NCBI GenBank assembly: GCA_959347315.1
Contig: OY365817.1
Span: forward strand, 5,592,231-5,656,230
DNA: 64,000 nt
Reading direction: 5' to 3'
Source: Bimastos eiseni
Lineage: Eukaryota; Annelida; Clitellata; Crassiclitellata; Lumbricidae
Shown here: piece by piece, positions 46,101 to 57,900 of the stretch
Layout of the letters: the number at the start of each line of letters is the position of its first letter
Numbering within the stretch: the first letter of the stretch is position 1
Notes under the pieces: generated by a model
Database searches by the model: none
What the model saw: the letters and a program-made list of their open reading frames with translations, nothing else
What the model was told of the DNA's origin: nothing
Program-made: the position numbers and the translations under genes

Positions 46101-49100
46101 TCTTCTTCTTCCTTTATTGTTCACGCCTCACAACCATATGTTGCTACTGGCCACGCCAAGGCCTTCATGAGTCGCAGGTTGGTTTTAGTACTGACTGATT
46201 TATTTTTCCAGATGCTTACCAACTTAAACATGACTGACATTCCCATAGCTAATCTTGATTTTACCTCACTCGCGCAGTCCCCGTCCTTCGATACTCTGTT
46301 CCCCAAGTATGTAAATGAGTCCACTTGTTCCAGTTTGTATCCATCCACTTTGATCAAAAGTGCGTCATTAGTTTTGTCTTTGCTACGTTAATCAGCATAC
46401 TGTATTCTTTTGCTGGTATTTCAACACGTTGCACCAACTCCTGTAAATCTTCAGGTGAAGTGGCCAGTAGCACGATGTCATCAGCATATTATTATAAAGT
46501 TGTTAATAGTCTTCCCTCCAATTCTGAATCCCTTGTGGTAGCCTAGTAGTGCTTTTCGCATTACCTGCTCTGCCAGAATGTTAAACAGGCTTGGGGATAA
46601 ATTACATATATAAATGAATATTGTCTGCACTATAATTGATGTACTATAGTATACAATACAATACAAAACGACTGTATTTTGATATTGCCCTTCTTACAAT
46701 TAGTTCCTCGACGGCGCAGCTGCAATTGTAATGCATAGCATTCGTGCGTGAAGGACTTGCTCAAGGTCCCTCCCTACACAGTGACTTCTTGGAAGAGGAT
46801 CCGACCCGAAATTTCTGTTACAGGCCGACCATTTTAACCAATCGGCCACCTTGCCACACTATGAATATGGAATGTCACATGTAAATATGATATAGAAAGT
46901 TTAATACTATTGTTGATGGGATGCTCTGTATATACTATGAATAAAAAAAATGAGGACAAACAAACATGAACATATTATTTTTTATGACCAAAAGAATAAT
47001 GAGTGTTTGTCCTTTGAGACGAGTTAAACCAGTTTTGTTTTAGTTTTATATGAAAATTTTATAGTTTTATATTGCCAACAACAGAACCTTCATGGTAAAA
47101 GAATCAAGAAAATGAAAGCAGAAAAGAACTCACCTTGTAACCAGTCATATTTTAGTTCAAGAAATCATTTTTGTTTTAGTTTACGATTGTCTAATCTTTC
47201 GATCTTGTTTTAGAAAACCACAATAAATCAGACCCAGGTCATTCATTATCTATGAGTTATTAGGAATTATGCTTATCTTCTAACCCATTGAAATTTAGCC
47301 TAAGAAAAGCTCGCATTCCCAAAGATTATAACATCCTGTTGTATCTGCCTGCTGTTAAAGGTCTACATAAAGAAAAGATCCTTTCAACATTAGCCTGGAA
47401 GGCAGGAGCTACGACAAGATCTTCAACTAGAAAAACTATAATGTTGGACAAATCATCCTTTGCTCGGACTAGGATCTAGAGGCATCGTCTCCACTATACT
47501 TTGTCACCTCTGATAAATATCTATCCATTTCTTCTTGGATATTTTTCCCATTGTGATATCAACATTATGTCTACTTAGTAGTTATATGTCTCGTCCATTC
47601 AACTTTGCTGTCAGAAATTTGAATTTTTTAATGCTCCAGATCCTCATGCTTCATCTTGGATTTGACTTGAATTAGCGTGGAAGGAAAGAAATTGATACTT
47701 GTAATTTCTGTAGTTTTCGTTCACGATTTCAATTTAGTTTTAGTTTTTATTTAGTTCTGCAGAAATCTTTTCCATTTTTATTTAGTTCTAGTTGTTACTT
47801 TCCTTCTAGTTTTCGTGAATGATCACCAATTCAATTTAGTTCTAGTTTCGTGAACGAAATTAACACTGCTTGTCACCATGTGCTGTCAGTTCATTGAATC
47901 ATGCAACCATCATGATTAACCTTCTCCATTTCTTTCTTTCCAAAGTCGCATCTCTTAATTCCTTCACATTCATTCCGGTTTTTCTGGTATCTCATCCATC
48001 CATAGTTTTCTTCGGCGCCCTCTTTCCTTCCTTCTTTCTCCACATGCCAGCATCATTTCCTTTTCCAGTCCATATGATCGCATAACATGTCCAAAGAGCC
48101 CCAGCTTCCTTCTCAATGCTGTTTGTTGTAACATTTCATCATTCTCAACTCCAATCTCCTTACGCACACCTTCATTCGTCTTTTTCTCTGTCCTCGATAT
48201 TCTCTGCATCTTCCTCCATATCCACATTTTGCATGTGTTGATCTTTTTCTCCATGTTCTTTGTCATTGTCCATGTCTCACAGCCATATAGTACTGTATGT
48301 GGGGAAGATCATTGCCCTCCCTAGCCTTTTTGTTTCTATGCTCACATGTTTGTCCTTCCATATCTTTTCCAGTCCATTCATTATGGCTTTCCTATCACCA
48401 CCCTTCTTTTTATTTCTGAGTCACATTTTCCCGCTTTTTCTATTAATGATCCCAGGAACATGAAGCTTGTTACCACCTCTATTTCCTCTCCGTCTATCTC
48501 GAAACTGTCCCAATCAACTGTTCTCATTATCTTTGTCTTCTTTATGTTGAAATTGAGGCCTGCCTTCTCACTTTCTCTCTTCAGTCTTCTTATCAGATTT
48601 TCCAGATCTGTATTCTTCCCTGCCAGTAGTATTGTGTCATCCGCATATCTTAGATTATTCAATGTCCTTCCTGCTATCTTTACTCCTTCAGTTGCCTCTT
48701 CCATTTCTGCCCTCCTCATTATCCTTTCTGCATACAGGTTGAAAAGAAATGGGGACAGGATGCACCCTTGCCTCACCCCTTTCTTGATTTTAAATTTATC
48801 TCCAAATTCTGTTCTTATCACCGCCTCCTGGTCTTCGTACAATTCCTTTAGTAGCTGTATCAAGTGTTTTGGGTTTTGGAAAAGAACTAATACTCAAAAA
48901 AGAGCTGTCAGGTCAAAAAGAAGAAAGACAAATGGCTAAATGAATAATTATGCATGTGTAGATATAGATATATTATAGATATCTCTAGATATATTAGAAG
49001 ATATAGATATATATAAGTATAGGATGTATAGATGTATGTATGTATAGGATGTAAGTATAGAATAGTATGAATGATCTTAATGTTATGAAAGATCTACAAC

Positions 49101-52100
49101 AAACAACTCCCAAATATTGCCATCTCAGCAACATATCAGAAACAATCAACAACAAGAAAACAGAAATAAACGCATTACTATGTTATATGAAAATGAACTA
49201 AAATCCATCAAAAACTTTAATCATGTCAGCATCCTATGTTGCTATAAGATGTCGTTGAACATTGGAATTATATATATTATATGTATATATATATATTATA
49301 TATATATTGTCAGTATCAAGATATGAGAAGGCAAGACTCGTTGTTTTTTTCAAAATTATATTAACTATAATGTTCTAATGCTTGGCTAACAAAGAAACAA
49401 AGAAACTTCGCTCAAAAATTAATTATACATTACCCGTCAACGAGACGTAGCAAAGCCGACGACGACATCGATACAAACGAGTGTCTTCCTTAGCAGCAGG
49501 AGAAGACCTTAAAAGTCGTCGTAAGTAACTTAACTAGTTACACTGGAAGACATGCTTGCTTGAAATACGCACGAGACCCTTGTCTCAGACAGCCGGCAAC
49601 CAAAGTAAGCCTACACCCAAGAACAAAGCAAAGCATACTTCCCCGATCCCTACGACGTAGTTGCTTATATCAACTACGACACTCCTTCTCACAGAGTAAG
49701 GCCCACTCACATACAGGCAGAGACAGACAGTTGGAGACGGTACAACAGCAGAAGTGTTAGATCCGAGCCTCCAAGGGTACTATAACCCAAGTAGTGCCTA
49801 TTGCAAGTATGATTCCTCTACACCTATGGAATGCGCACGGCGAGTATCTAACAATATATATATGTTTAACTGCATCTAATAGCATGTGAGTTTCAATTGT
49901 TTAGATGAAAGTTTTGGAGTTGGAGCAGAAATTGGCTGATGTCCAGTCTAAGCGGAAGGAGTCAAGGACTGAGAAGAAGTCAGAAACTGTGAAAACAGGC
50001 GACAGATGCGGAGGATGCTCATGTCCAAATTCAGCAGCAGAAACTCTCCAAACAGGTCGTTCAGTCCATTCATTCAGTTGTACAGAACATGTAGGATTGA
50101 ATGTCTCATCTATGTGTTGTACGATAATTACCAATTGTAATTGCACACATTTATATAGCACCAGTGCACAGGGATGTGGTCTCAAGACCGGAAAACTGCG
50201 GTCTCGGTCTTGGTCTCGAATGTGTCAGTCTTGGTCTTGGACCATCGGTGTTGGTCTCGAATGCGTCGGTCTTGGTCTTAACCCATTTCCGCCTGAATTG
50301 TTTTGTGGAAAAATGAGTAATATGACGGTACCTGTGGTGGAACATCAATAGTGAATGAAACTTCATTTATATAGCACCTTGGGCATGATAACATGCAAAT
50401 CAGTCACCAACACACAAATGGACATTGTACTTTTTACAACAGTTTACAATCCAAGTGTCTTTATATTTAAAATTCGCTTGAATTGTGCTTGGCACTTTCT
50501 ACTAACATGTGCATTGGGTGGAAAATGCTAGTCAAGCAGCCTGAAAAAGGGAGGAGGGTGCCTGCCAGTACCTGACACGACAGCATCGTCTGGTGGGCTT
50601 GCACGCTGTACAATTATATCAGCTGTCCAACTCTCTGAAGGTCATGCTTTCCCAGTAAAAGGAATGTCCTTCTTAGAAAATGCCTTTTGCCAGTTCAATC
50701 GCTCATTGTCAGAAGTTGCCGTCGGTTGGTTCAGTGATGTTCCATCGAAGTCATCACCCTGATGTTGATCTTTGCGAACACGACCTTGACCATGGCCTCG
50801 ACCTTGACATCAACTGATCCTCCTCTGATGCTGTTGGTTGTGGTTGTATCTTCAACAGGTGTAGATGCTGCCTAAAAATGGAAAACATAAATTTGAATTT
50901 GATGGGTTGAATGGGAAAAAGAATCATTCATTCTAAATTGGCTGATCAATGGACACAACCATTTCTCAATAAAACAATTGTCATTATATAATGTTTGGTT
51001 GAATTGATTGTAACTAACCACAAATTACTTTCAAACAAGAGATTCACAACTGTTTTAAATTACAACTATCAAGAAATTGCAAAAAGAAGAACAAATAAAG
51101 CTATTGGGCGACTTACCTCTCGAAACTTCATCATCATTGAGCATTGCGAAGTTTAAAAGACAAGTTTCAGTATCAGACTTTGCTCAAAATTGAAACTAAA
51201 TGCATCCAAAAACTTTGTGTCCGACGCAGTCTTCAAATCTCGTATGAATTTATTGGACTGATGCTATTTTTAGGTATGACGCATTGATATTACAAGTAGT
51301 TTCTAGTCTAGTCAAATGTCAATGCCTCCCGTAACGGGTCTAGCGACCCGATCCGGCGGGAATGTGTTAAAGGTCTTGAGATTGGTTTCTGTCTTAAATT
51401 GGCGTTCTTGGCCATTTGCCATATCAGAGCAATTTTTTAGATATTTGTGAGCTTTTTTCGATTACTAACCATTTCACAAACAGCGTGTACTAAAGTGTAA
51501 GGCATAATCAACGCTCGTCAGAGTCGTCATTGAAAAGTTGAAGAGACATCGGATGATTAGGCCCTAGGCGATTGCTTTCGATTGATGGCATGCTGACCGA
51601 ACTAATAGATCTTTATATGCATGTTACTATGGGCAGTAAAAAATTGCATTTGCAATGTAGCCAACCATTTGAAAATTTGCTTTCACAAATGTCAAGGTTT
51701 TGGAACAATCTAATAATTACGGGGAACAGTCTAATAATTATGTGTCCACGTGTGGACACTGTTACGTACAATTCCAAGGTCCGTGGTACAAGTACGTACA
51801 TCATTCAAACAGAACGTTTATCTACTTGATCAGATGTCTTAAAATATTTACCTATCGTATACTGTAAGTAATTTATAGTGTGATATTCTCAGATCAATGT
51901 CAAGGGTTGAACCCGAAAAAGTTCGGAATGGCCGGTTAAACTGTTTTCTGGACCATTATTAAGATTAGTATTCTTCAGCAATAACATAAATGTTTTAAGC
52001 GTGTTATTCCATTTTAGCATCTTAGTGAATTGAATTGTTTATAAAAAGAGTATCAGTCTTGGTCTTGGACCACTTGGTCTTAGTCCTCTTGGTAATGAGT

Positions 52101-53623
52101 TTTTGGTCTCGTGTCCAACGCTGCGAGTGCACCACCTTAGGGCTGAGACCTATCATAGGTCCCCAGTTTGTTCTGTTGCCATCTTTTCCTTTCTTCCTGT
52201 GTGGTTGTACATAGACGAACCAATTAATTTGTATACCGGGGGTAATGTTTAGGTGGTTTTTAGCAGATAATTTTGAGTGAATGATTTTGCTTATATACAA
52301 ATGTGCCAGCTGAGCACATATGCAGTTTGACATACAGCAGAATCCTGTTGTCTGTTAACGCTCTGTGTCTTTGAGACATTTCTAGGGAATCGCAGGCAGA
52401 ATGTGTTGAATATGAAGCCTTCATCTGCACTTGCTTGCAGAAGGTGACCAGTGACTAAGGCTATTTGGAAGCACTCTTTTCATCTGTCATTTCACGTCAC
52501 ACCTCCATCGTTGCTTTGCGATGGTTGGCTATGCGAAGAATGGACTCTCAGTGCCCAGTGTCTTCTCTTGCATTTCAATTTCTTCTTTTTACAGATATTT
52601 CCAGGCTTCAGTTGGAGATGAATTCTTTACAAGGTGAAAAAATCAAATTGGAGAAGCAGTACAAAAGCCTCAAAAGTGAACTCCAGAGCTTAGATCCCGT
52701 AAGTATTTGTGTGCCAATTGATATCTAACTTTACTAACAGTTTTATCTACATGTATGAGTCAGAGTAGTCACATACACACATACGTACGTACATACTACA
52801 TACGTACATACCGGTAAATACATACATACATACATACATATATGCATACAATATGGCTGAATATAGTAGAGTATTATTTATTAGTGGACCCCATTTGGAC
52901 ACAAAATGTGGTTCAAATGTGAACCACATTTTGACTTATAGACTGAATTAAGTTCTGCTTCTTGCTCCTAAAAACTGAGACTTGATAAGGACCCAGTGCC
53001 TCCCACTTACAAAGCCTCATGATGTTAAATCTCATTACATGTAAAATGCATGCATGGGTAATAGCTGATATTTCTGAAACGTTTTGAAAATCTTTGTGAG
53101 GTTGTGGTACTGTAAACTTGTTATGTTTGAGAATGTGATCAAGTGTGGCTGATATCTGACGTTAATTGCTTGGATCAAAATGTCAAATGCCATTCAGCAA
53201 CATCAACTTAGATTGCTTTTCTTTTCACGTTCAAGGACGTGAAACCTTAATTATGTTAATAACTGAAATTGGCAACCTCAGATGACAGGCTAATGACCTT
53301 TAGCAGTCAGATTATGTGGGCTACTAATTTGATCATTGATTTCAGTTAATGCAAGAGTTGATCCACGATGGTACAACTAATTGTAAGGGACGTCATTAAG
53401 CACCACATGCCAGTTATATATTTAATGCAATACAACTGTTAATGGTTGGAATTGAGCCATACGTTGAATTTTGTTTCAGGGTTTTTTCGAAGAAATTGAG
53501 GATTTAAAATTTGCACTGCAGCAATCAGCATTACTCAACAAGGAGTATGAGAAAGTGTTGCGTCAAATGTGCCTCCGTTTTGGAATTCCTTATCCTCATC
53601 CAGAGCACATCTTGTCAAGATGA
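43022..53623 (+). CDS. CEP290-like coiled-coil gene, C-terminal 245 residues (six exons)
   Basis: Proposed exons are 43022-43161, 44110-44217, 45213-45303, 49905-50055, 52595-52698 and 53480-53623. All junction phases agree and the total is 738 bases including the stop. The product is a coiled coil (ENERFRRRLHSLAKENKELK, KVLELEQKLADVQSKRKE, RLQLEMNSLQGEKIKLEKQ) ending LKSELQSLDPGFFEEIEDLK, then LRQMCLRFGIPYPHPEHILS. The FDP-x-FFEEIEDLK block followed by a KLSEQLG-type sequence is the C-terminus of CEP290, a roughly 2480-residue ciliary transition-zone protein in human. The remaining ~2200 residues are not visible upstream, where nkd ends 8 kb away on the same strand. No in-frame Met is present in the first two exons, so at least one 5' exon is missing from this model. 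No gene symbol is assigned because full CEP290 is not shown. Confidence 0.72.
44110..44217 (+). CDS. CEP290-like exon b
   Basis: 108 bases after acceptor GTGCTTGGTTGACAG, phase 2 in and out, with donor GTGTGTGC. It encodes CIETQTEPFRGGGVWVNRFS, ATKPVKKTQLDQDQLSK. It is included because it joins exons a and c in frame; joining a to c directly with the strong donor would create a TGA. No family motif supports it by itself. Confidence 0.5.
44508..44908. mobile_element. hAT-like MITE, perfect 8-bp duplication
   Basis: 401 bp flanked by ATTGCAAT at 44500-44507 and 44909-44916. Ends are TAGGGATGAATCGAA and, inverted, TAGGAAACAACCGAATC. It inserted at the end of a LINE-type 3' tail (GGCACTTTATAAAGTTTC, then a TTGCAA run) in the intron between exons b and c. 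It has no coding capacity. Confidence 0.85.
45213..45303 (+). CDS. CEP290-like exon c
   Basis: 91 bases between acceptor TATGACTTCTTCAG and donor GGTATGAT, phase 2 in and phase 0 out. It encodes LTVQHTNLLRQYDQQVKSSL, KHLDEISSLT, a coiled-coil segment. Confidence 0.65.
45478..45735. repeat. Long palindromic element (~90-bp arms)
   Basis: The left arm (about 45478-45570, containing CATATGAAGCCTTCATCGGA) and right arm (about 45643-45735, containing TCCGATGAAGGCTTCATATG) are reverse complements with few differences. They are separated by about 70 bp with a direct repeat of AAAGTATACAGATATA. This is in the intron between exons c and d. It could be a foldback transposon. Confidence 0.85.
45740..46560 (-). 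mobile_element. Endonuclease/RT-type LINE ORF2 C-terminal fragment
   Basis: Minus-strand pieces: ILAEQVMRKALLGYHKGFRI and GGKTINN (46600-46490), then VDSFTYLGNRVSKDGDCASE and MKALAWPVATYGCEA (46357-46121), then LRYFGHIVRQPKDSIENSVM and GRPRICWFDNVMAW (46000-45800). This order is the standard region between the RT palm and the C-terminus. Three frames are used, so it is a pseudogene copy. Confidence 0.85.
46650..47870. other. Unassigned intron sequence
   Basis: AT-rich intron of the CEP290-like gene. 46735-46865 (GGCCGACCATTTTAACCAAT followed by CGGCCACC) resembles the tail of a tRNA-related SINE or LINE 3'UTR. No exon is recognised. Confidence 0.45.
47880..48870 (-). mobile_element. LINE RT fragment with intact YADD motif
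   Basis: Minus-strand 48863-48381 is a continuous 160-codon frame: GDKFKIKKGVRQGCILSPFL (motif B), LRYADDTILLAG (catalytic YADD), MRTVDWDSFEIDGEEIEVVT and SFMFLGSLIEKAGKCDSEIK. Downstream 48266-47970 has WIWRKMQRISRTEKKTNEGV and LGLFGHVMRSYGLEKEMM in another frame. It is the best preserved RT in the window, but the 5' palm, endonuclease and full frame are missing. Confidence 0.92.
48875..49904. other. Unassigned intron sequence with TA runs
   Basis: Contains ATAGATATAT-type runs at 48958-49050 and 49265-49310. Otherwise anonymous sequence before exon d. No tRNA or gene is recognised. Confidence 0.5.
49905..50055 (+). CDS. CEP290-like exon d
   Basis: 151 bases after acceptor TTTCAATTGTTTAG, donor CAG|GTCGTT, phase 0 in and phase 1 out. 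It encodes MKVLELEQKLADVQSKRKES, RTEKKSETVKTG, then a Cys-rich patch DRCGGCSCPNSAAETLQT. The ATG at its first codon could also serve as an alternative start. The Cys patch (CxxCxC) is unusual inside a coiled coil. Confidence 0.72.
50169..52123. mobile_element. hAT-like element copy B, carrying a nested insertion
   Basis: Flanked by CCAGTGCA (50161-50168) and CGAGTGCA (52124-52131), one mismatch. Ends CAGGGATG and, inverted, CAGCGTTG. It is the same family as 27179-28003 but inverted: both carry GGTCTTGGTCTCG subterminal repeats and a shared internal segment (around 51940-52000 here, 27365-27420 there). Removing the nested element at 50282-51366 leaves about 866 bp, close to the 825 bp of copy A. 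Confidence 0.88.
50282..51366. mobile_element. TTAA-flanked piggyBac-like element nested in hAT copy B
   Basis: 1085 bp between TTAA at 50278-50281 and 51367-51370. Ends are inverted: CCCATTTCCGCCTGAAT at the left and CACATTCCCGCCGGATC (reverse complement) at the right, 12-13 matches of 17. The site lies inside the GGTCTTAA subterminal sequence of the hAT copy. A subterminal palindrome (CCCGTAACGGG near 51331) is present. No transposase frame was seen. Confidence 0.8.
52595..52698 (+). CDS. CEP290-like exon e
   Basis: 104 bases between acceptor TTCTTCTTTTTACAG and donor GTAAGT, phase 1 in and phase 0 out. It encodes DISRLQLEMNSLQGEKIKLE, KQYKSLKSELQSLDP. The end, LKSELQSLDP, aligns with the LRKELSAFDP-type sequence directly before FFEEIEDLK in CEP290. 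Confidence 0.88.
53480..53623 (+). CDS. CEP290-like terminal exon
   Basis: Entered in phase 0 from acceptor GAATTTTGTTTCAG and ending at TGA 53621-53623. It encodes 47 residues: GFFEEIEDLKFALQQSALLN, KEYEKVLRQMCLRFGIPYPH, PEHILSR. FFEEIEDLK is the signature of the CEP290 C-terminus; LRQMCLRFGI corresponds to the following KLSEQLGV-type stretch. An AATAAA signal lies at 54000-54005. Confidence 0.9.
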   Translation, partial: GFFEEIEDLKFALQQSALLNKEYEKVLRQMCLRFGIPYPHPEHILSR

Positions 53624-54955
53624 GAGAAAACCTGCTAATGATTTGTACAAGGCAAAGAAAATCGGATGACAGATGTGAACGAAGGAGGAACAGACAACAG
53701 ATGCTTTCCAGGAACTGTTTTGGTGCATATTGTGCAGCTCTTCACAGCAGTAGTCTATACAAATGATTTTGGTTTTGCAACACATCATCACTCACTTATT
53801 TTCACTTGTAATACTTGTTCCATGTCTGGTGATTCGATCGTGGGGTCACGAGAGGCCTATGCATGGCATGGCATGAAATGACTGCTCGTTCAGCTGCAAT
53901 GTCCAATTCTGTCTACGTGCATGAACATCAGATCAGTTGCTCTAAATTCCGGCATTGCAGATGACAGATGGATGGATGATTTATGGTGTACCATGATGCA
54001 ATAAAAAGAACCTGTTACTGTAATGAAGTGTAATTTATCATAGGGTAAACGCCAAGTACATATGTTTGTAAGTCTTCGCATATCTACTTTCGTTAAATAT
54101 GCAGATTTATGTCTTCAAGGATATTAATCTGCCAAATGCATTGTCAGCAGTTGCTGTTACTCGCTTCTTGTTGGTGCCAGTAGGTCTAACATGCTGAAAC
54201 TTCAAAGAGTTCCAAACTATTAGACTAGAACCATAAATAATATATCAAAATCAATGTTCCCTTTAATTTTTTGGAGAAAGTGTACACAAATACAACAAAT
54301 TTTGTGTGTACAACATTTTAGAAATGGTTGACACTTTTGTGCAGAGGTCTGAGCTGAATACGATGATCGTTAGATTAAGATCATATCTAATGAATATAGT
54401 AACAAGTTCTGATAACCTAAGAAAAGTCCCTTGTCTAACAATAAATACGGGGATGTATCAGCCAAGGAACCGTTTCAGGAGTGAGGTAGACCACAGTCGG
54501 CCACGCATTGCCGTAGTGCTGTGAAATTTAAGAGCTTTGGTGAATTTTATGTAACTAACATATATTTAAGTTATCGGTATTTCATTTTGTCTAAGTTCAT
54601 TGTTAGATTTTCTTGGAATGGCTTCTGTTTAATAACGGACTCATTGGCTCATCAGTCTTCACTGATGTCAGCCTTCTTATCTTATATGTGAAATTGCATG
54701 GAGCACAATTTATGAATAAATTTTAAACATCTGAGTCACGAATATATTAATTTGAAAAGAGTACTGGACTGGATGCCAAAAAAACTTCTAAAAGCATTGG
54801 TCTGGCTCAACGCATTGAAGAATCTGGACTGGATAAAGTTTACGTTGTTGTGTTTCAGGTTCTGTAACATATCGGTGAAATTGTGGCATCACACTAACTT
54901 TCTGTACTATAGCTATAGTAGGGGTATGTAAGAAAAGCTAGTTGCTACTGCTACT
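53624..54955 (+). other. 3'UTR of the CEP290-like gene and spacer
   Basis: AATAAA at 54000-54005 is the first plausible polyadenylation signal after the stop. Nothing else is recognised up to the LINE fragment. Confidence 0.45.
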
Positions 54956-54959
54956 GAGT

Positions 54960-55770
54960 GGCTATATTTAATAAGTTATAAATATTAAAGCATGGTTGTT
55001 GAGTCTCTGAGTAGGTTTCTTGAAGAGGCGCTATATACATTTTCTGTCAAAACACTTGGGGTTACCCTCGACAGCAAGCTCACATTTCGACCTCACATAA
55101 CAAGCCTTTGTAAATCTTGTTTCTACCACATCAGGGCAATACGTCACATAAGGTCGGCTCTAACTCAAAATATGTCAGAAACTATAGCCTGCTCACTTGT
55201 CTCCTCTCGCCTCGATTATGCTAATTCACTTTTTGTCGGTCTCTCAGACCTTTAACTCAAAAGGCTTCAACGTATCCAAAATACGTTAGCTCGAGTAGTG
55301 CTACATTTCCCACTACGAACATGCTCCTCTGTCCTACTCCACCAGCTGCATTGGCTCCCTGTTGAATTTAGAATCAAATTTAAGTTAGCTTGTTTGACCT
55401 ACAAAACCATCATCACCAGTACACCTACCTATATTCATGCTCTACTAACCCCTTACATTTCTCCTCGTTGCTTACGATCATTAAGTACAGGTCTTTTGGT
55501 TGAACCACGATGCAGACCTGTTATGGGCTCTCATGCATTTCATGTCTCTGCTCCTAGGGAATGGAATTGACTGCCACTCTCTCCTCGTCGCTCAAATTCA
55601 CTTCCTTCCTTCCTTCAAAAAGCGACTCAAAACTCACTATTTTTCTTTTGCTGTCAAGGATTTGGAAATCTAATTGCATCTTCTCCTGGCGACTGACTAT
55701 CTGCGCCTCAGACTCACATTTAGGCGTGACCTTGTGCGCGTTACAAATTTAATAATAATAATAATAATGA
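54960..55770 (+). mobile_element. LINE 3' end with AAT tail
   Basis: The plus strand reads VKTLGVTLDSKLTFRPHITS, CFYHIRAIRHIRSALTQNMS, SSRLDYANSLFVGLSDL, then (second frame) LLHQLHWLPVEFRIKFKLAC and LTYKTIITSTPTYI, then FHVSAPREWN. The 3'UTR ends in (AAT)n at 55750-55767, the tail type of CR1/Jockey-like LINEs. Only two or three disabling changes are visible, so it is relatively young. The 5' part is truncated. Confidence 0.9.
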
Positions 55771-57050
55771 TGTATGATAAATGATGACTTAATACTTAAT
55801 TTTTTACTAAAAAGTACGTGTATAACGTTAGTTTCATGTCTTAATTTTTTTAAATGTGCGACAGAATACCCTGTAATTCATAAGTTGTTGCCAAATTTTG
55901 TTGCCGTAGAAAATCGACTGCAATTCTAAAATTCTACACATCTTTCAACACATTTTACATTCTGAGACCACAAACATTTCCTTGATTGTGTCGAGTCATG
56001 AGCGCCGCTGATGTCAAGTGGTGCTATATAATTATTCCATTACATTCCTCACAGATCATTTTCAAGTGATGTGATGTGTTTTAGATATATTTGATTATTT
56101 GAGCTACAGCTGGCAGAATACAACTTCACCAAGTCAAAAGGATGACCTCTAAACAAAAATCCAAGAAAATGGATGACCTCTGAGCTTAGAAGACAAATGG
56201 ATGACCTTTGAGCCAACCACACGGGAATAATGACTGCCAGGATTTGATCAACTGGAAGTGGATGCAGAAAGATGTCCCTTACTGAAGAATAAAAACTCAA
56301 ACAGAGTGTGGCCGCAATGATGATTATCAAATGTAGTTGAGCGAATGGGGTCAGAATGTTGTACTCTGTGACACTAAACTAACTGAAGAAGAAGCTGCCA
56401 TTTCTGTTAACTTTACAGAAATTCACAACTGACTTTAAGAGTCATTAGACGTACCCATTATCATCAAGATTTTTTAATTGGAGAAAATCTGGTTCTAGAA
56501 TCATTTTACATTAAACTAAAAAGAACTAGAGATCTGCTGGACAGGGTATTCTTCCTTTCCAGTTGTTTACCAAATGATTCACACCACATAACTCTTGGAT
56601 GACCTACAGATGACCTTTGGAGTGGCTGCCTCCTCTGCTGGAAATAAGTTTTAGTGTCTTGTTGCCAGCAGATTAACATGTGAACAGCACTGAAGGCAAA
56701 AGAAGAGACTTGACATTTGCTATTTATTGGCAAAGTTTGTTGATATTTGTACGTCAGATGCTACTTGGTATCTAAAATGCTTATGAACTAACAACAGTCA
56801 GGAACGTTCAGTGTAAGATAGAGAGCTCCTTGCGTTTTCATGTCATGCTTGGCTAACGTTGTTGTCTTGCTGCAGTCTTAATTCCTAGTATTCTCGGTCT
56901 TCTTCACTTGATTCATGGTGCTTTGGTTGCTTTGAGCTTCTCTGTTGTCAACTGTAAAAGCATTTATTTTGGCAGAGTTTGTTGATATTTGTACGTCAGA
57001 CCAATTGATGGCCTAAGAGGATTATTGGCAAAATATCCGTCAAAGACTTG
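55771..57050. other. Intergenic spacer
   Basis: No gene is recognised. A direct repeat of about 35 bp, TTTGTTGATATTTGTACGTC with flanks, occurs at about 56723-56760 and 56966-57001. Its origin is unclear. Confidence 0.5.
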
Positions 57051-57058
57051 GTTGAAAT

Positions 57059-57900
57059 TAGGGCATAATCGGAAATCGCCTCGGACATTCGCCTCGGCCG
57101 AATATTGGACTATTCGGAAGTACTTGCCTCGGCAAATATTACACCCGCAAATAGCTTTTTTAGAAAAAAATAATTGTTTTATGAAATAATACTTTTTCAT
57201 AAAATGAATTTAGGACTAACGGACTTCTAAGTTATTGATTAATTAAACAAGAACTTAACGTTCAATTGAATTTTCTTTAGAATAATGATGTTAATTTATA
57301 CATTTTAATTTCTTTTGGTATTGCATACCCCAGGTGGCAACCAAATCAGTAATTTTCCCGCGTGAATTGGCTCCACCCACTCTCCGGTAAACAGTAGAGA
57401 GTAAAGACTAAAGACGTTGTTGATACCTTCATATTTCAAATTTTATAACAAGGTTTTACAGTTTTTTGACAAATAAAGTTATTAAACAATAAATATATTG
57501 TTATAGCCTAGAGTGTGACAATACGCTATATGAAGGATATTGCTATAGACTCTGCGTTGACTATAGATAGTTATCCGTAGCTGTGAACATGGCAGGTTAA
57601 CTACGCTTTGGTACTCGCTGGTAGTGGCAGCGCTGTATGAAAGCAAAATACGCAGTTGCGAACTAAAAGAAAGATAAAAGATCAGTTGTTTTGTAGATCT
57701 TTCAATATGTTTTAAACGAACATCATGTGCGGAACATGCGTATTGCCGCTATTGCGTACCAAATTTTCAAGGCCAGTGCTACCACTACTCGCTGACCAGA
57801 TTTGACGCTACTATTCGGTTCGTGCCCGAATCCGGCAAATAGTTCATCTAAATACTCGGATTCGGTACCCGGTGAAAATTGTCTACTCGGTTATGCCCTA
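57059..57900. mobile_element. hAT-like element, perfect 8-bp duplication
   Basis: 842 bp flanked by GTTGAAAT at 57051-57058 and 57901-57908. Ends are inverted: TAGGGCATAATCGG and TAGGGCATAACCGAG. Subterminal regions hold repeated TCGG/CCGAAT motifs in opposite orientations. The interior is AT-rich without a transposase frame. Confidence 0.92.
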
